In this document: one piece after another, positions 21,669-30,188 of the stretch
How the letters are laid out: each line of letters opens with the position of its first letter
How positions within the stretch are numbered: position 1 is the stretch's first letter
Origin: Atriophallophorus winterbourni
Lineage: Eukaryota; Platyhelminthes; Trematoda; Plagiorchiida; Microphallidae
Length of the DNA: 64,000 bases
Assembly (NCBI GenBank): GCA_013407085.1
Contig: JACCGJ010019040.1
Location: 28,508-92,507, forward strand
Reading direction: 5' to 3'
The notes under the pieces: model-generated
Databases searched by the model: none
What the model was told of the DNA's origin: nothing
Seen by the model: the letters and a program-made list of their open reading frames with translations, nothing else
Made by a program: the position numbers and the translations under genes

Positions 21669-22371
21669 GTGTCCGCTGTTGTAGTTGTTTCCGATCCGGA
21701 CGCAGGGAAACTGAGAGGTATGAAAGTCAGTTTACCTAAAGCTTGGACGGCTGATCCCAAGATCTTCAAAGCCAAATCAGTTCCGTACAGATTGTATTCC
21801 CAGGTAAAGGCCGAATATCAACGCTTGTTGGAAGCAGGGATAATTGAGCTGGTTAATTTTTCCAAATGGGCCATCCCGGTCGTGCCGGTGCTCGAAAGCG
21901 ATAGCAATGTAAGAATTTTGGGTGACTACAAATCGAATGTACACTCGAGTTTACCTGCCGAAGCATATTCTATCCCGAAAATTGAAGATATCTACGCCAA
22001 CCTGGGACGAGGTAAATATCTCATCAACATCTACATGCCTCATGCTTATTAAAACTGAATTTAGATAAGTGCTCAAAATTGGCAACGACAATTTTGACAT
22101 ACAAAACTTTATTTCGGTTCACGAGATTGTCACTCGGGATTAATTCAGCTCTAACAGATTTCAAAGGACCATAGAAATGTACATTAAGGACATACCACAT
22201 ACGGTGGCGTATCTGAACAACATCCTAGTCACCAAGATGATAATAAAAGAACATTTGTCAATACTCGAGAAGCTGTTTGCCAATCAACACGAACTTGGTC
22301 TGAGATTAGAATGGTTAACCTTTATTCAAGGTTCATACCAGACGCTTCAACAATTATGCCCCCTAAATTGA
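21669..22371 (+). pseudogene. Ty3/gypsy pol remnant: reverse transcriptase
   Basis: The frame at 21669-22052 starts the RT: YRLYSQVKAEYQRLLEAGIIEL, SKWAIPVVPVLESD, VRILGDYKSNVHSS and IPKIEDIYANLGRGKYL. After a frame break, 22177-22371 resumes with TVAYLNNILVT, where the catalytic YLDD box has both aspartates changed to asparagine. A gypsy RT with this change cannot polymerise. The element continues with RNase H and integrase to about 24040. Confidence 0.8.
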
Positions 22372-22494
22372 CTACTCCTCAAGAACGTGCGGCGTACGTG
22401 GGGTAAAAGTGAAGGTGTATCCTTTCAACGAATCGAGGAACTGCTAACCTCTCTTTGTGTATTAATGCATTTCTGACAGTCAGGTACAATCACG

Positions 22495-22905
22495 ATGTTC
22501 TTCGACACCTCACCTTATGGTGTTGGAACAGTTTCAATCCAACTCAATGAATTCGGAACAGATAGACCGGTTGCGTTCGCTTCCCGTACGCTTAACTCGT
22601 CAGAACCAAATTATTCTCAATTGGACAAAGCGGCCTCGACGTTAATGTTTGGTATCAAACTTTTCCATCATTATTTATTCGGACAATCATTTGAGATGAA
22701 CACCGACAACAAAACATTGGTGGGATTGTTTGTAAAAAATTGGACCATCGCACGATGTAAGCAGCTCGGATGCAATTGTCCTCCCATCAATAAAATATAC
22801 CCTATATTCCAGGCTCAAATAGCTACAATGCGGCCGCCTTTACTCGGCAATCTCTACCAGAATGTCCAGAATAGTACGAAATTGCAATCGAACTTGTTCA
22901 CCTAA
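22495..22905 (+). pseudogene. Ty3/gypsy pol remnant: RNase H
   Basis: FDTSPYGVGTVSIQLNEFG begins an RNase H fold in which the first catalytic aspartate is present. It is followed by PVAFASRTLNSSEPNYSQLDKAA, LFHHYLFGQSFEMNTDNKTLVGLF. This is the standard domain after the gypsy RT, which removes template RNA. The end of the frame is degraded. Confidence 0.8.
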
Positions 22906-23099
22906 TCGATTGCTTAGAGATGTTACCAGTGACGTCATCTGAAATAAAAAACGGAACCGAAAGGGACCCCATATTCTCAACAGTAAAAATGTATCTACAA
23001 GTCGGTTGGCTGGCTGAGCCATCTGATACTCAATCTCCGTTTTTCAAAAGGTAACAGGAGTTAAGCCTTATGAACGATTGCATCCTACATGAATGTTGT

Positions 23100-23690
23100 G
23101 TTATTATACCACAAGTTTTCAGAAGTCGAATACTAATAGAACTACACACTGCTCAACCAGGCATTTCTTGTATAATAAGTATTGGCACGCAATTATGTTT
23201 GGTGACATGGTATTGATGAACACATTACAAAACTGGTTCAAAAGGCTTAACATCGGTTTAATTGGTCTAACCGATGGGTCGATGATATTGGTTGTGGTGG
23301 ATGCCCGTACCAAGTGAATCGAAGCCTGGGTGCTGAGAAATGTAACCTGGGACTTAACAGTTAAAACCCTTCGCGCAATCTTTGCTAACATGGTTTACCC
23401 GAGTCTTTCGATTGTGATAATGGACCAGCTTTCGCGAGTGTTGAATTTCAAGAATTTCTAAAGGCCATCGGTGTCCAAACAATCAACACATCTGCCGTAT
23501 CACCCATCATCAAATGGTTTAGCTGAATGGGTAGTTCAAACACTTAAACAAGGGAATCAAACGTTTAACGGTGATCTTCAGACACGAATGAACAAGTTTC
23601 TTTTCGGCTACCGAATAACACCTCATTCTACGATGGAATTATCCCCGCCAGAAATTTTAATGTGTTCGAAACTAAAATGCTGAGTGGACC
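23100..23690 (+). pseudogene. Ty3/gypsy pol remnant: integrase
   Basis: Traces of the zinc-binding part (LHTAQPGIS) are followed by a damaged catalytic core (ILVVVDARTK, IEAWVL, LSIVIMDQ). The best preserved part is 23471-23683, with YHPSSNGLAEWVVQTLKQG and FLFGYRITPHSTMELSPPEILM, the region bearing the third acidic residue of the DDE triad. Stops and frameshifts interrupt it. Confidence 0.75.
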
Positions 23691-24040
23691 TTCCGCAGCT
23701 CCATCCAAGCATCCGTATTTCGTTGAAATAAAACGAAATGATGAAACGTCAAGACAGCGTGGAGATCCAGCGGTGAATGGCTGGAGATAAAAGCATAGTA
23801 ATAAATAAATAATGGACACGACGTGACAAAACTTTTAGCAAATGGAAAGACAATACATTGCCACCCAGAGCAACTCCGTTTTAGACCTGTACTTCCAACA
23901 GATTCGACTGACCAACACATAAACGATAAAGAGGTGGCAGCACAATAGTCGTTGGTAGCTCACCACTACCACCACGTCGTTCAGAACGAACTGCCAAACC
24001 GGTTCAACGCTATCTAGCTGATCAAGTCGTTGTGTCTACA
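23691..24040 (+). pseudogene. Ty3/gypsy pol C-terminus
   Basis: Short readable segments follow the integrase, ending in RSERTAKPVQRYLADQV, a basic tail common at the end of such integrases. The following 150 bases may include LTR sequence; I could not define LTR borders. Confidence 0.6.
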
Positions 24041-24189
24041 ATATCGAACAATCACAAATCAATAATGATCGCGGACGCTTGTTAACTAGACAGCGTGTGA
24101 TATTTATTAACTCCATAAACCGGTCCTTAAACGGTTGGGTTCTCACTCACCCATGGTTGGGCTTGCAGTGCTACCGACTACGAGTCGCA

Positions 24190-24515
24190 CTAACAAAGAA
24201 GGTGGATTATATACAATTAACTTTCCGTAACATGAGTGCCTAGTCCAAACAAACTTAAAATGGCTCCCATTAAGTTTATATCTAGTAACCCGTTTGTTGA
24301 CAAAACGCAGCAGATTAAAAGATGGGTGGAGCGCTTCTCCTCTCTATACTCTTGGGACAGTATGGTTTTACCGCTTGCACTTCAAAATGTTGAGCGGATG
24401 ACAAACAATAAACATCTAGATACCGTATATACTAGATACTCCTGATGAGTTCAATAGGGCAATCGACCGCATAGCGAATGGGAAGGCACCTGGTGACAAC
24501 GGAATTCCACCTGAA
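24190..24515 (+). pseudogene. RTE-like element, left part (linker and RT start)
   Basis: QIKRWVERFSSLYS (24236-24445 frame), then after a frameshift DEFNRAIDRIANGKAPGDNG and IPPE, which is the region just before and at the start of an RTE-type RT. It stops abruptly at about 24515, where the CR1-like element begins. The RTE sequence resumes at 27612 with ELI and the following RT. The two parts are one element split by the insertion. Confidence 0.8.
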
Positions 24516-27500
24516 TCCGGCTCAAACCGAGTCGGACTGAGTACATCATGGTCCGGCTCTCAGGGGGTCGGACATACAAACATCATCCGCATGGGCTCGC
24601 TACACACGAAAACCACTCTTAAATGCCTATACACAAATGCACAGTGCTTGCGGAACAAAATCTCCGAATTGTCTCACTTTAACGCTCAGTTTTCTGCTGA
24701 CATCATTGCTGTTACCGAAACATGGTTTTACGATCAGGTGAACGATTGCGAGCTGGCACTTCCCAACATGATCCTACTTCGACGAGACCGTTCGGGATCA
24801 GGTGGTGGAGTTGCTTTGTATTATAACGAACGTCTTCAATGCACAGCTGTACCTGACGCAAGGTTTGAACTAGAGGACACCATGTGGTGTAGCCTTCGCT
24901 TGGAAACTGGAGAGAACTGTATAATTGGTGTGATCTACCGCTCGCCCAACTCTTCCGATGCCCAAAATGAAACGTTGTTACAAATGATGCGCAACGCTGG
25001 AAATCTTAGAGGATGCCAACTGTTAATAATGGGTGATTTTAACCTCCCACATCTCTACACCAAAAGTGTGCATACTCAGCAATCCCTTGAGTACAAATTC
25101 CGTGAGATTATCACTTTCACTCCCCTATACAACCATGTCCATTCATTCACTCGACAAAGGGGCCTCAATGAATCGTCAATTCTAGATCTGGTTTTAACCT
25201 CCGAAGCAACAGCAGTGGAGTCAGTGCAGTATCATAGTCCTTTGGGGCTAAGTGACCATCTTGTGTTGTCCTTCGAATTCGTGTGCAACGCCAGAAGGGC
25301 GTCGGGCGACGTTAAGTTCATCAGGAGAGTCGATTACTTCGGCCTTCGCGGTGCCATTACGATTATGGAGGAAAAACATCTCGATCTTACGAATGCAGAT
25401 ACTCATTGTTCTAGTCTGTTAAGTTATATCGGTACAAAACTAGACGACAATTCTACCTGTGTTCCCAAAAGGAAATCAAGAACATTTTGCTTCAAACTTC
25501 GAAGCCGCACTCGGAAGTGGATAGCCATGCGAAATTCCGCATGGGCTGCACACAAAATAATACGAACAGACGCATCCTGGGAACACTTTCGTAGTTTTCG
25601 TAACAAGGTGACGTCCCTAATTCGAGAAGACAAGCAATATCACCATTGGAAGCTGATCGACCAGATGGAACGACATCCTAAGTTGCTGTACACCATCGTA
25701 AACACCGCGACCAAGGTTAAGCCAGGTGTATTTCCTATCCAGACAGAGAACGGACTGACTGATAATGTCAAGGATACAGCTGATGCCCTAATATCATTTT
25801 ATGCGCAAGTATTTTGTCCAAAGAACGTGTCAACGCTGACGTCTTTGCCGCACCCACTACAAGTCGAATGCCTTAGCAACATCGAGGTAAATCCTACGGT
25901 TGTGCGAAAGCATTTACGCGGACTGAACGTTCGCAAATCACCAGGAGAGGATGGAATAACACCCGCTGTTCTGAAGTCATGCGAGCTGGAGCTTTGTGGC
26001 CCACTAAGTGGTCTATTCAGGCACTCATTGAATACGGGAACCGTACCAACTCAATGGAAAACCGGTGTTATCACACCAATCTACAAAGGGGGCAGTCGTT
26101 CTGATCCGGCGAATTACCGCCCCGTGACGCTTCTTTCAGCGGTTTCTAAAATTTTGGAACGCCTGGTGTGTGAACGACTTGTTGAACATCTCGAGAACCA
26201 TCAGCTAATAACTTTCACACAACACGGATTTAGGAAAACATATTCATGCCTGTCTAACTTGCTCACGACTCTAAATGACTGGACGCAAGCACTAGACCAA
26301 GGGGGTTCCGTCCATGCCGGTTACTTAGATATATCTAAAGCATTCGACAGAGTGAATCACTCCTTACTGCTTCAGAAACTGCAGAATGTTGGCGTCATCG
26401 GAAACCTACTAACATGGTTCACAAGTTACCTGTCTGGACGCAAAGTAAAAGTCAGAATAGATGGTGAAACTTCTCGAACAATTGAAGCCACGAGCGGAGT
26501 CCCTCAGGGTTCGGTTCTCGGTCCAATACTGTTCCTCATATTTATAAACGATCTACCGAACTTACTAGCATGTAAGCTTGTTTTATTCGCAGATGATGTA
26601 AAAATCTGGACGAAGGTCAACTCTATCGAGGACTGTCATGTTCTGCAAGGAGATTTGAATAAGCTGCACCAGTGGTCAATCCAAAACAAACTGCCATTTA
26701 ATTTCCGCAAGTGCAAAATGTTGCAAGTCGGAAAACCCTTTCCCTTTACCTACAAACTTGGCAGCCACCCGCTTGAATGGAGTACATCACAAAAAGATCT
26801 CGGAATCTTGGTGTCTGGCACTTTGAAGAACAGCCTACAGTGCGACGCCGTCTACAAGCGTGCGTGCAGCTTGCTAGGTTTACTGAAACGCATTTTCGGA
26901 CGTTTCCCACCACACTCACTCGCGAAATTACTAAACACTTACATACATCCTGTCGTTGACTACGCTGTACAAGCTTGGACGCCATGGATGGAAAAAAACA
27001 TCTCGCTCCTCGAACGAATTTATCACAAGGCAACCAAAATTGTTACCGGATTGAATAATTTACCCTTTGAGCAGCGACTGACCAGACTTGGACTGTGCAC
27101 CCTCGAGCGCAGGCGTATCCTACACGACCTCACTCTGACATATCGAATCATCTACGCGAAATCCCACCCTCTCAAACACCTCTTCAAGTTTGGTTCGGTT
27201 GTCCCCACACGCAGCCACCCTTTGACCCTTCAAATCCCACACTCACGATTGAATTGTCGTCGTCACTTCTTCGCTGTTCGTGTATGCTTCTTGTGGAATA
27301 GCTTGCCGACAGATATTGTTACCTCAGCGAACGAGCACATCTTTAAACAAAGGTTACGAAACCTTATGTTGAGAACTACTGCGTTGGCCCCTACATATTG
27401 ATGTCTATATTTTTTAACGCACGGAACTACCGTCCATCCCTCAGTCTGTGTCGCCATTGAGGATTATTTTTGCTCCACCTATGAAGAAAACGGAGATGAT

Positions 27501-27609
27501 CATACAAGTAACGATTTTTTTTATAAATTTTTATACGTATATCCTATGGTACTGTACAGCAATTTGCTTTTTTTAACCATAAATCTTGAATCTTGAATCT
27601 TGAAACTTG
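24516..27609 (+). mobile_element. CR1-like non-LTR element with intact ORF
   Basis: About 3.1 kb, inserted in an RTE element. It has a short 5' part of about 75 nt, one intact 936-codon ORF, a roughly 180-nt 3' UTR and a CCATAAATC plus TTGAATCTTGAATCTTGA end (27585-27604). No ORF1 is present upstream, so the copy is either 5'-truncated just before the endonuclease or the family has one ORF. It is the only complete endonuclease-RT frame in the window and probably a recent insertion. Confidence 0.9.
24591..27401 (+). CDS. CR1-like endonuclease-reverse transcriptase, 936 aa
   Basis: An uninterrupted protein. Residues about 10-235 form the endonuclease domain: YTNAQCLRNK, VTETWF, GVIYRSPN, IMGDFNLP (near 148), SILDLVLTS and LSDHLVLSF (near 221). 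Residues about 470-740 form the RT: SPGEDGITPAVLK, NYRPVTLLSAV, QHGFRKTYSC, YLDISKAFDRVNH (near 578), SGVPQGSVLGP (near 634) and VLFADDVKIW (near 665). The C-terminal part has AWTPWMEKN, ATKIVTGLNNLPFEQRL and FLWNSLPTD. All catalytic residues seen are present. It would nick target DNA and reverse-transcribe the element RNA. The frame is also open upstream to about 24420 through the RTE fragment, so the start at 24591 is chosen because it lies just before the endonuclease. Confidence 0.9.
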   Translation: MGSLHTKTTLKCLYTNAQCLRNKISELSHFNAQFSADIIAVTETWFYDQVNDCELALPNMILLRRDRSGSGGGVALYYNERLQCTAVPDARFELEDTMWCSLRLETGENCIIGVIYRSPNSSDAQNETLLQMMRNAGNLRGCQLLIMGDFNLPHLYTKSVHTQQSLEYKFREIITFTPLYNHVHSFTRQRGLNESSILDLVLTSEATAVESVQYHSPLGLSDHLVLSFEFVCNARRASGDVKFIRRVDYFGLRGAITIMEEKHLDLTNADTHCSSLLSYIGTKLDDNSTCVPKRKSRTFCFKLRSRTRKWIAMRNSAWAAHKIIRTDASWEHFRSFRNKVTSLIREDKQYHHWKLIDQMERHPKLLYTIVNTATKVKPGVFPIQTENGLTDNVKDTADALISFYAQVFCPKNVSTLTSLPHPLQVECLSNIEVNPTVVRKHLRGLNVRKSPGEDGITPAVLKSCELELCGPLSGLFRHSLNTGTVPTQWKTGVITPIYKGGSRSDPANYRPVTLLSAVSKILERLVCERLVEHLENHQLITFTQHGFRKTYSCLSNLLTTLNDWTQALDQGGSVHAGYLDISKAFDRVNHSLLLQKLQNVGVIGNLLTWFTSYLSGRKVKVRIDGETSRTIEATSGVPQGSVLGPILFLIFINDLPNLLACKLVLFADDVKIWTKVNSIEDCHVLQGDLNKLHQWSIQNKLPFNFRKCKMLQVGKPFPFTYKLGSHPLEWSTSQKDLGILVSGTLKNSLQCDAVYKRACSLLGLLKRIFGRFPPHSLAKLLNTYIHPVVDYAVQAWTPWMEKNISLLERIYHKATKIVTGLNNLPFEQRLTRLGLCTLERRRILHDLTLTYRIIYAKSHPLKHLFKFGSVVPTRSHPLTLQIPHSRLNCRRHFFAVRVCFLWNSLPTDIVTSANEHIFKQRLRNLMLRTTALAPTY

Positions 27610-28355
27610 AGCTCATCTAATTCTGCAGAACAGCATTATTACCGCCTCTTCACTAGTTGCTTTTTCATTGCTGGCAGTAAGAGTGAGTAACGCAAGTGAT
27701 GCGAGACACGAAGATCACCACGCTAAGAATAAGGATGATATTGTCGGCTGCAACAATTGCAGAGGAATCTCCCTTCTGAATGTTGTATACCAATTGTTTG
27801 CTAAAGTCTTACAGATCCGGCTACAAGTTTTAACTGATAGCGTTTACTCCGAAACTAAATGTGTCGTCAACCGTTGACATTTTCTACTCCTTAAGACAAA
27901 TTCAAGAAAAGTGTCGGAAACAGTAAACGCTATTTTTATTGATTCAGTGAAGGCACTTGACTACGTCAGCATGGATGGTATTTTCAAAATGCTCCATCAT
28001 ATGAGCTGCCCGAAAAGACTGCTCAAACTCGTTATTCCGTTCCACTCTGGCATTAAGGGCTAAATCCATTTTAACGGTTTCAGTTCATAAGCCTTTGAAT
28101 TTCACCGGGGCATCGAACAACGGTCTGTTCTGGCTCCCACGCATTTTTGCATTTTTCTTGCCCAGCTTCTGAAGCACGCTTTTAGGACGAGAACAGGAGT
28201 TCACCTTGGCATGTGAAGTGATGGCAAACTTTTCAACTTGCACCGGTTGAGAGCACTAACCAAAGTACGGGATGTGCTAATCCGTGATCTGCTGTTTGCC
28301 GACGATGTAGCCATTATTGCTCACTTTCAAGAACACCACCAGTCGCTACTGAACT
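27610..28355 (+). pseudogene. RTE-like element, right part (reverse transcriptase)
   Basis: Continues the RT from 24515: TALLPPLH, then in the frame at 27668-27877 DARHEDHHAKNKDDIVGCNNCRGISLLNVVYQLFAKVLQ. Further on are a decayed motif A region (FIDSVKALDYVS), a trace of the RGV-KQGCVLAPT segment, and RDLLFADDVAIIAHF with the catalytic aspartates. Stops and frameshifts occur throughout. It ends at about 28355, where unrelated minus-strand sequence starts. Confidence 0.75.
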
Positions 28356-28647
28356 GAACGGGATTCTCTCTTACTAATTTCAATGCTTCTACAAATTTAT
28401 TGACTTGCACCAGGATATCATGATGAATAATAGAATTAGGCTTCAAAAAAGATAATAACGGTTTAAGAGAATAAAAGAAAGTTTGAGAAGTTGTTATTTC
28501 GTTACGTAGACTTAATAAATCAGATTCTAATATTCTCAACGTATTCAAGATTAAAGAAGTGTCGCTAACTAACCTCACGGTGCAATTTCTTGTTTGAGGA
28601 TTCTTACGAATTTTAATACGGTGAGAGATAGATGTTTTAGGATGCAT
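28327..28647 (-). CDS. ORF1-like frame of an unknown retroelement
   Basis: A 106-codon frame starting MHPKTSISHRIKIR. The same start codons recur at 33768 (MHPKTSIYHRIKIR), upstream of a decayed frame containing an RLGKN motif typical of ORF1 proteins of CR1/L2-like elements. The middle part is leucine-rich (LILNTLRILESDLLSLRNEI) and could form a short coiled coil. No known domain is recognised. Most likely the N-terminal end of an element's ORF1. Confidence 0.45.
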   Translation of the reverse strand: MHPKTSISHRIKIRKNPQTRNCTVRLVSDTSLILNTLRILESDLLSLRNEITTSQTFFYSLKPLLSFLKPNSIIHHDILVQVNKFVEALKLVRENPVQFSSDWWCS

Positions 28648-28679
28648 CGTCTAAATGATATGGTGATACGAAGATTTCA

Positions 28680-29340
28680 ATTTTTAGTTACTAGCACAAA
28701 TATATCAGTCCCGTTATGTAACGTGTAGAAAATAAAAGAATATAAGAAAGCAATTGAGAACACGTACAGTATTCATTCTGCTTAAAAATAATTTAATATA
28801 GAGGTCGCATATATATTTTCCTCCTCAGGGCGCAAAAACATAACTTTCAAATCGATGCTTTCATTCACGATCAAGATATATTTTTGTATTTTCGCCAAAC
28901 GTCAAAATAGATTTCAGTGTCTGGTTGACTGTGAAAGCACTGACATTTATGCAATAGTGTTAGAAAAGTTACGTTAAATTTAAAGCTATAATATTTTTTG
29001 CATGCAATTAACTTCCCAAATCACAGAATACCAAGGAAACCGTGCTTATACAATGACTTTCTTTACTCTGAATACATTTTATTGTTAAGGATAGTCAAAG
29101 GACATTAACGTCCTCTTCGCTTTCTCGCATTGTAGCAAAAGAGAGCGAAATATGTTTCGTGTAAGTTCAATGAATTCTTGGAAACGAACTCCATAAACAA
29201 TGCATGTTTGTAATTTGACAGTATCTTTTCAAATTTACTTGTACAATGACAAACATTGAAGTATTCCTATCTTACGTGCGCCAAACTGACAATCATCCAC
29301 GTGCAATTAAACATTTGGAAAAACAAAACCGCTAATGAAT
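28680..29340. other. No gene recognised
   Basis: AT-rich sequence between the ORF1-like frame and the Penelope-like element. Nothing identifiable. Confidence 0.4.
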
Positions 29341-29344
29341 ATTA

Positions 29345-29605
29345 ATGATGATCACAAATGCCCACGAAAGAATGAGGAAATACAAAGCAATAATAAATGA
29401 AGAACAAGCGAGGTTCGACATCCACATTGGGCAGCAACTAGCAGATGACCTGGAGAAAGCAATTAAGATAATAACGAGCCGAGCAAAAATGAAGACGCGA
29501 AGAACACTTGACCTGAAATCGCACAGGCTTACACCTAGTCTTGGTGAGAAACCTTTCAACAAAGCAACTGTCAACGAGTAACAAGCGGGTGCTTGCGAAC
29601 GGACC
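29345..29605 (+). pseudogene. Penelope-like element, N-terminal part
   Basis: A 78-codon frame with charged helical sequence (RMRKYKAIINEEQARFD, QQLADDLEKAIKII) and the segment RRTLDLKSHRLTPSL ... KATVNE, which resembles the region before the RT in Penelope-type proteins. After a stop, ACERTEL leads to the insertion at 29606. Directly beyond the insertion the sequence resumes with FNHRDADASEF, the next conserved block, so both belong to one element. Confidence 0.6.
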
Positions 29606-29739
29606 GAACTTTATATAGGGTTCTTACAAAGAACCACAATGTTCAAATACAGAATCACAAAGTGATTCTTGGTCAAGCGCTCGATGCGCATATAAAAGAC
29701 CAATGTATTGTGGTGCTCACATCCCCATCCCTTACACAC

Positions 29740-29777
29740 CACTACAGCTTTCTCGTTGTTTGATGTCATCAGGTGGA
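29740..29777 (-). ncRNA. Hammerhead ribozyme, left arm
   Basis: Minus strand: intact CUGAUGA and GAAA, a GUA triplet, and stem I CCAC/GUGG. Stem II (CAUC against ACGA around AAACA) is lost and stem III reads AGCUGU, so activity is doubtful. Confidence 0.6.
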
Positions 29778-30101
29778 GACAGAAAAATTAGGTTCAGTGA
29801 GCCTTGAAACAGTGGAAAAGCGGTAAACAAAGTTAAACTTGTATGCAACTGTTATATAGGGTTCTTACAAGGAACCACGATGACGAAATACAGAAGTGAT
29901 TCCTAGTCAAGCAGTCGAAGCGTATACAATACATTGGTCTTTTATATGCGCCTCGAGCTCTTGACCAGGAATCACTTTGTGATTCTGTATTTCGTCTTCG
30001 TGGTTCTTTGTAAGAACCCTATATAACAGTGGCATACAAGTTTAACTTTGTTTACCGCTTTTCCACTGTTTCAAGGCTCACTGAACCTGATCTTACTGTC
30101 T

Positions 30102-30139
30102 CCACCTGATGACGGCAAACAGCGAGAAAGCGGTAGTGG
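30102..30139 (+). ncRNA. Hammerhead ribozyme, right arm
   Basis: Plus strand: CUGAUGA (30106-30112), stem II reduced to GC/GC around AAACA, GAAA (30126-30129), a GUA triplet (30133-30135) and stem I CCAC/GUGG. It shares the AGCxGU stem III variant with the left arm, so both arms descend from one variant copy. It lies about 50 bases upstream of the Penelope frame and on its strand. Confidence 0.65.
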
Positions 30140-30188
30140 TGTGTAAGGGATGGGGACGTGAGCACGATAATACATTGGACTGAACTTT

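Larger units (their letters stand above)
29606..30188. repeat. Inverted hammerhead repeat inserted in the Penelope-like element
   Basis: Left part: one full unit of about 240 bp starting TATATAGGGTTCTTACAA (29617) and the beginning of a second direct unit (about 29851). Right part (about 29940-30175): the reverse complement of one unit. Each complete arm carries a hammerhead core, on opposite strands. The flanks read CCGAACTTTA at about 29607 and CTGAACTTTA at about 30180, a likely target-site duplication of 9-10 bp. Removing the insert restores continuity of the host element, which supports insertion. Confidence 0.8.

Noticed and set aside
29116..29160. CTTTCTCGCATTG and AAAGAGAGCGAAA as a terminator-like hairpin
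   Set aside because: Short and imperfect; a bacterial-type terminator has no meaning in this genome.
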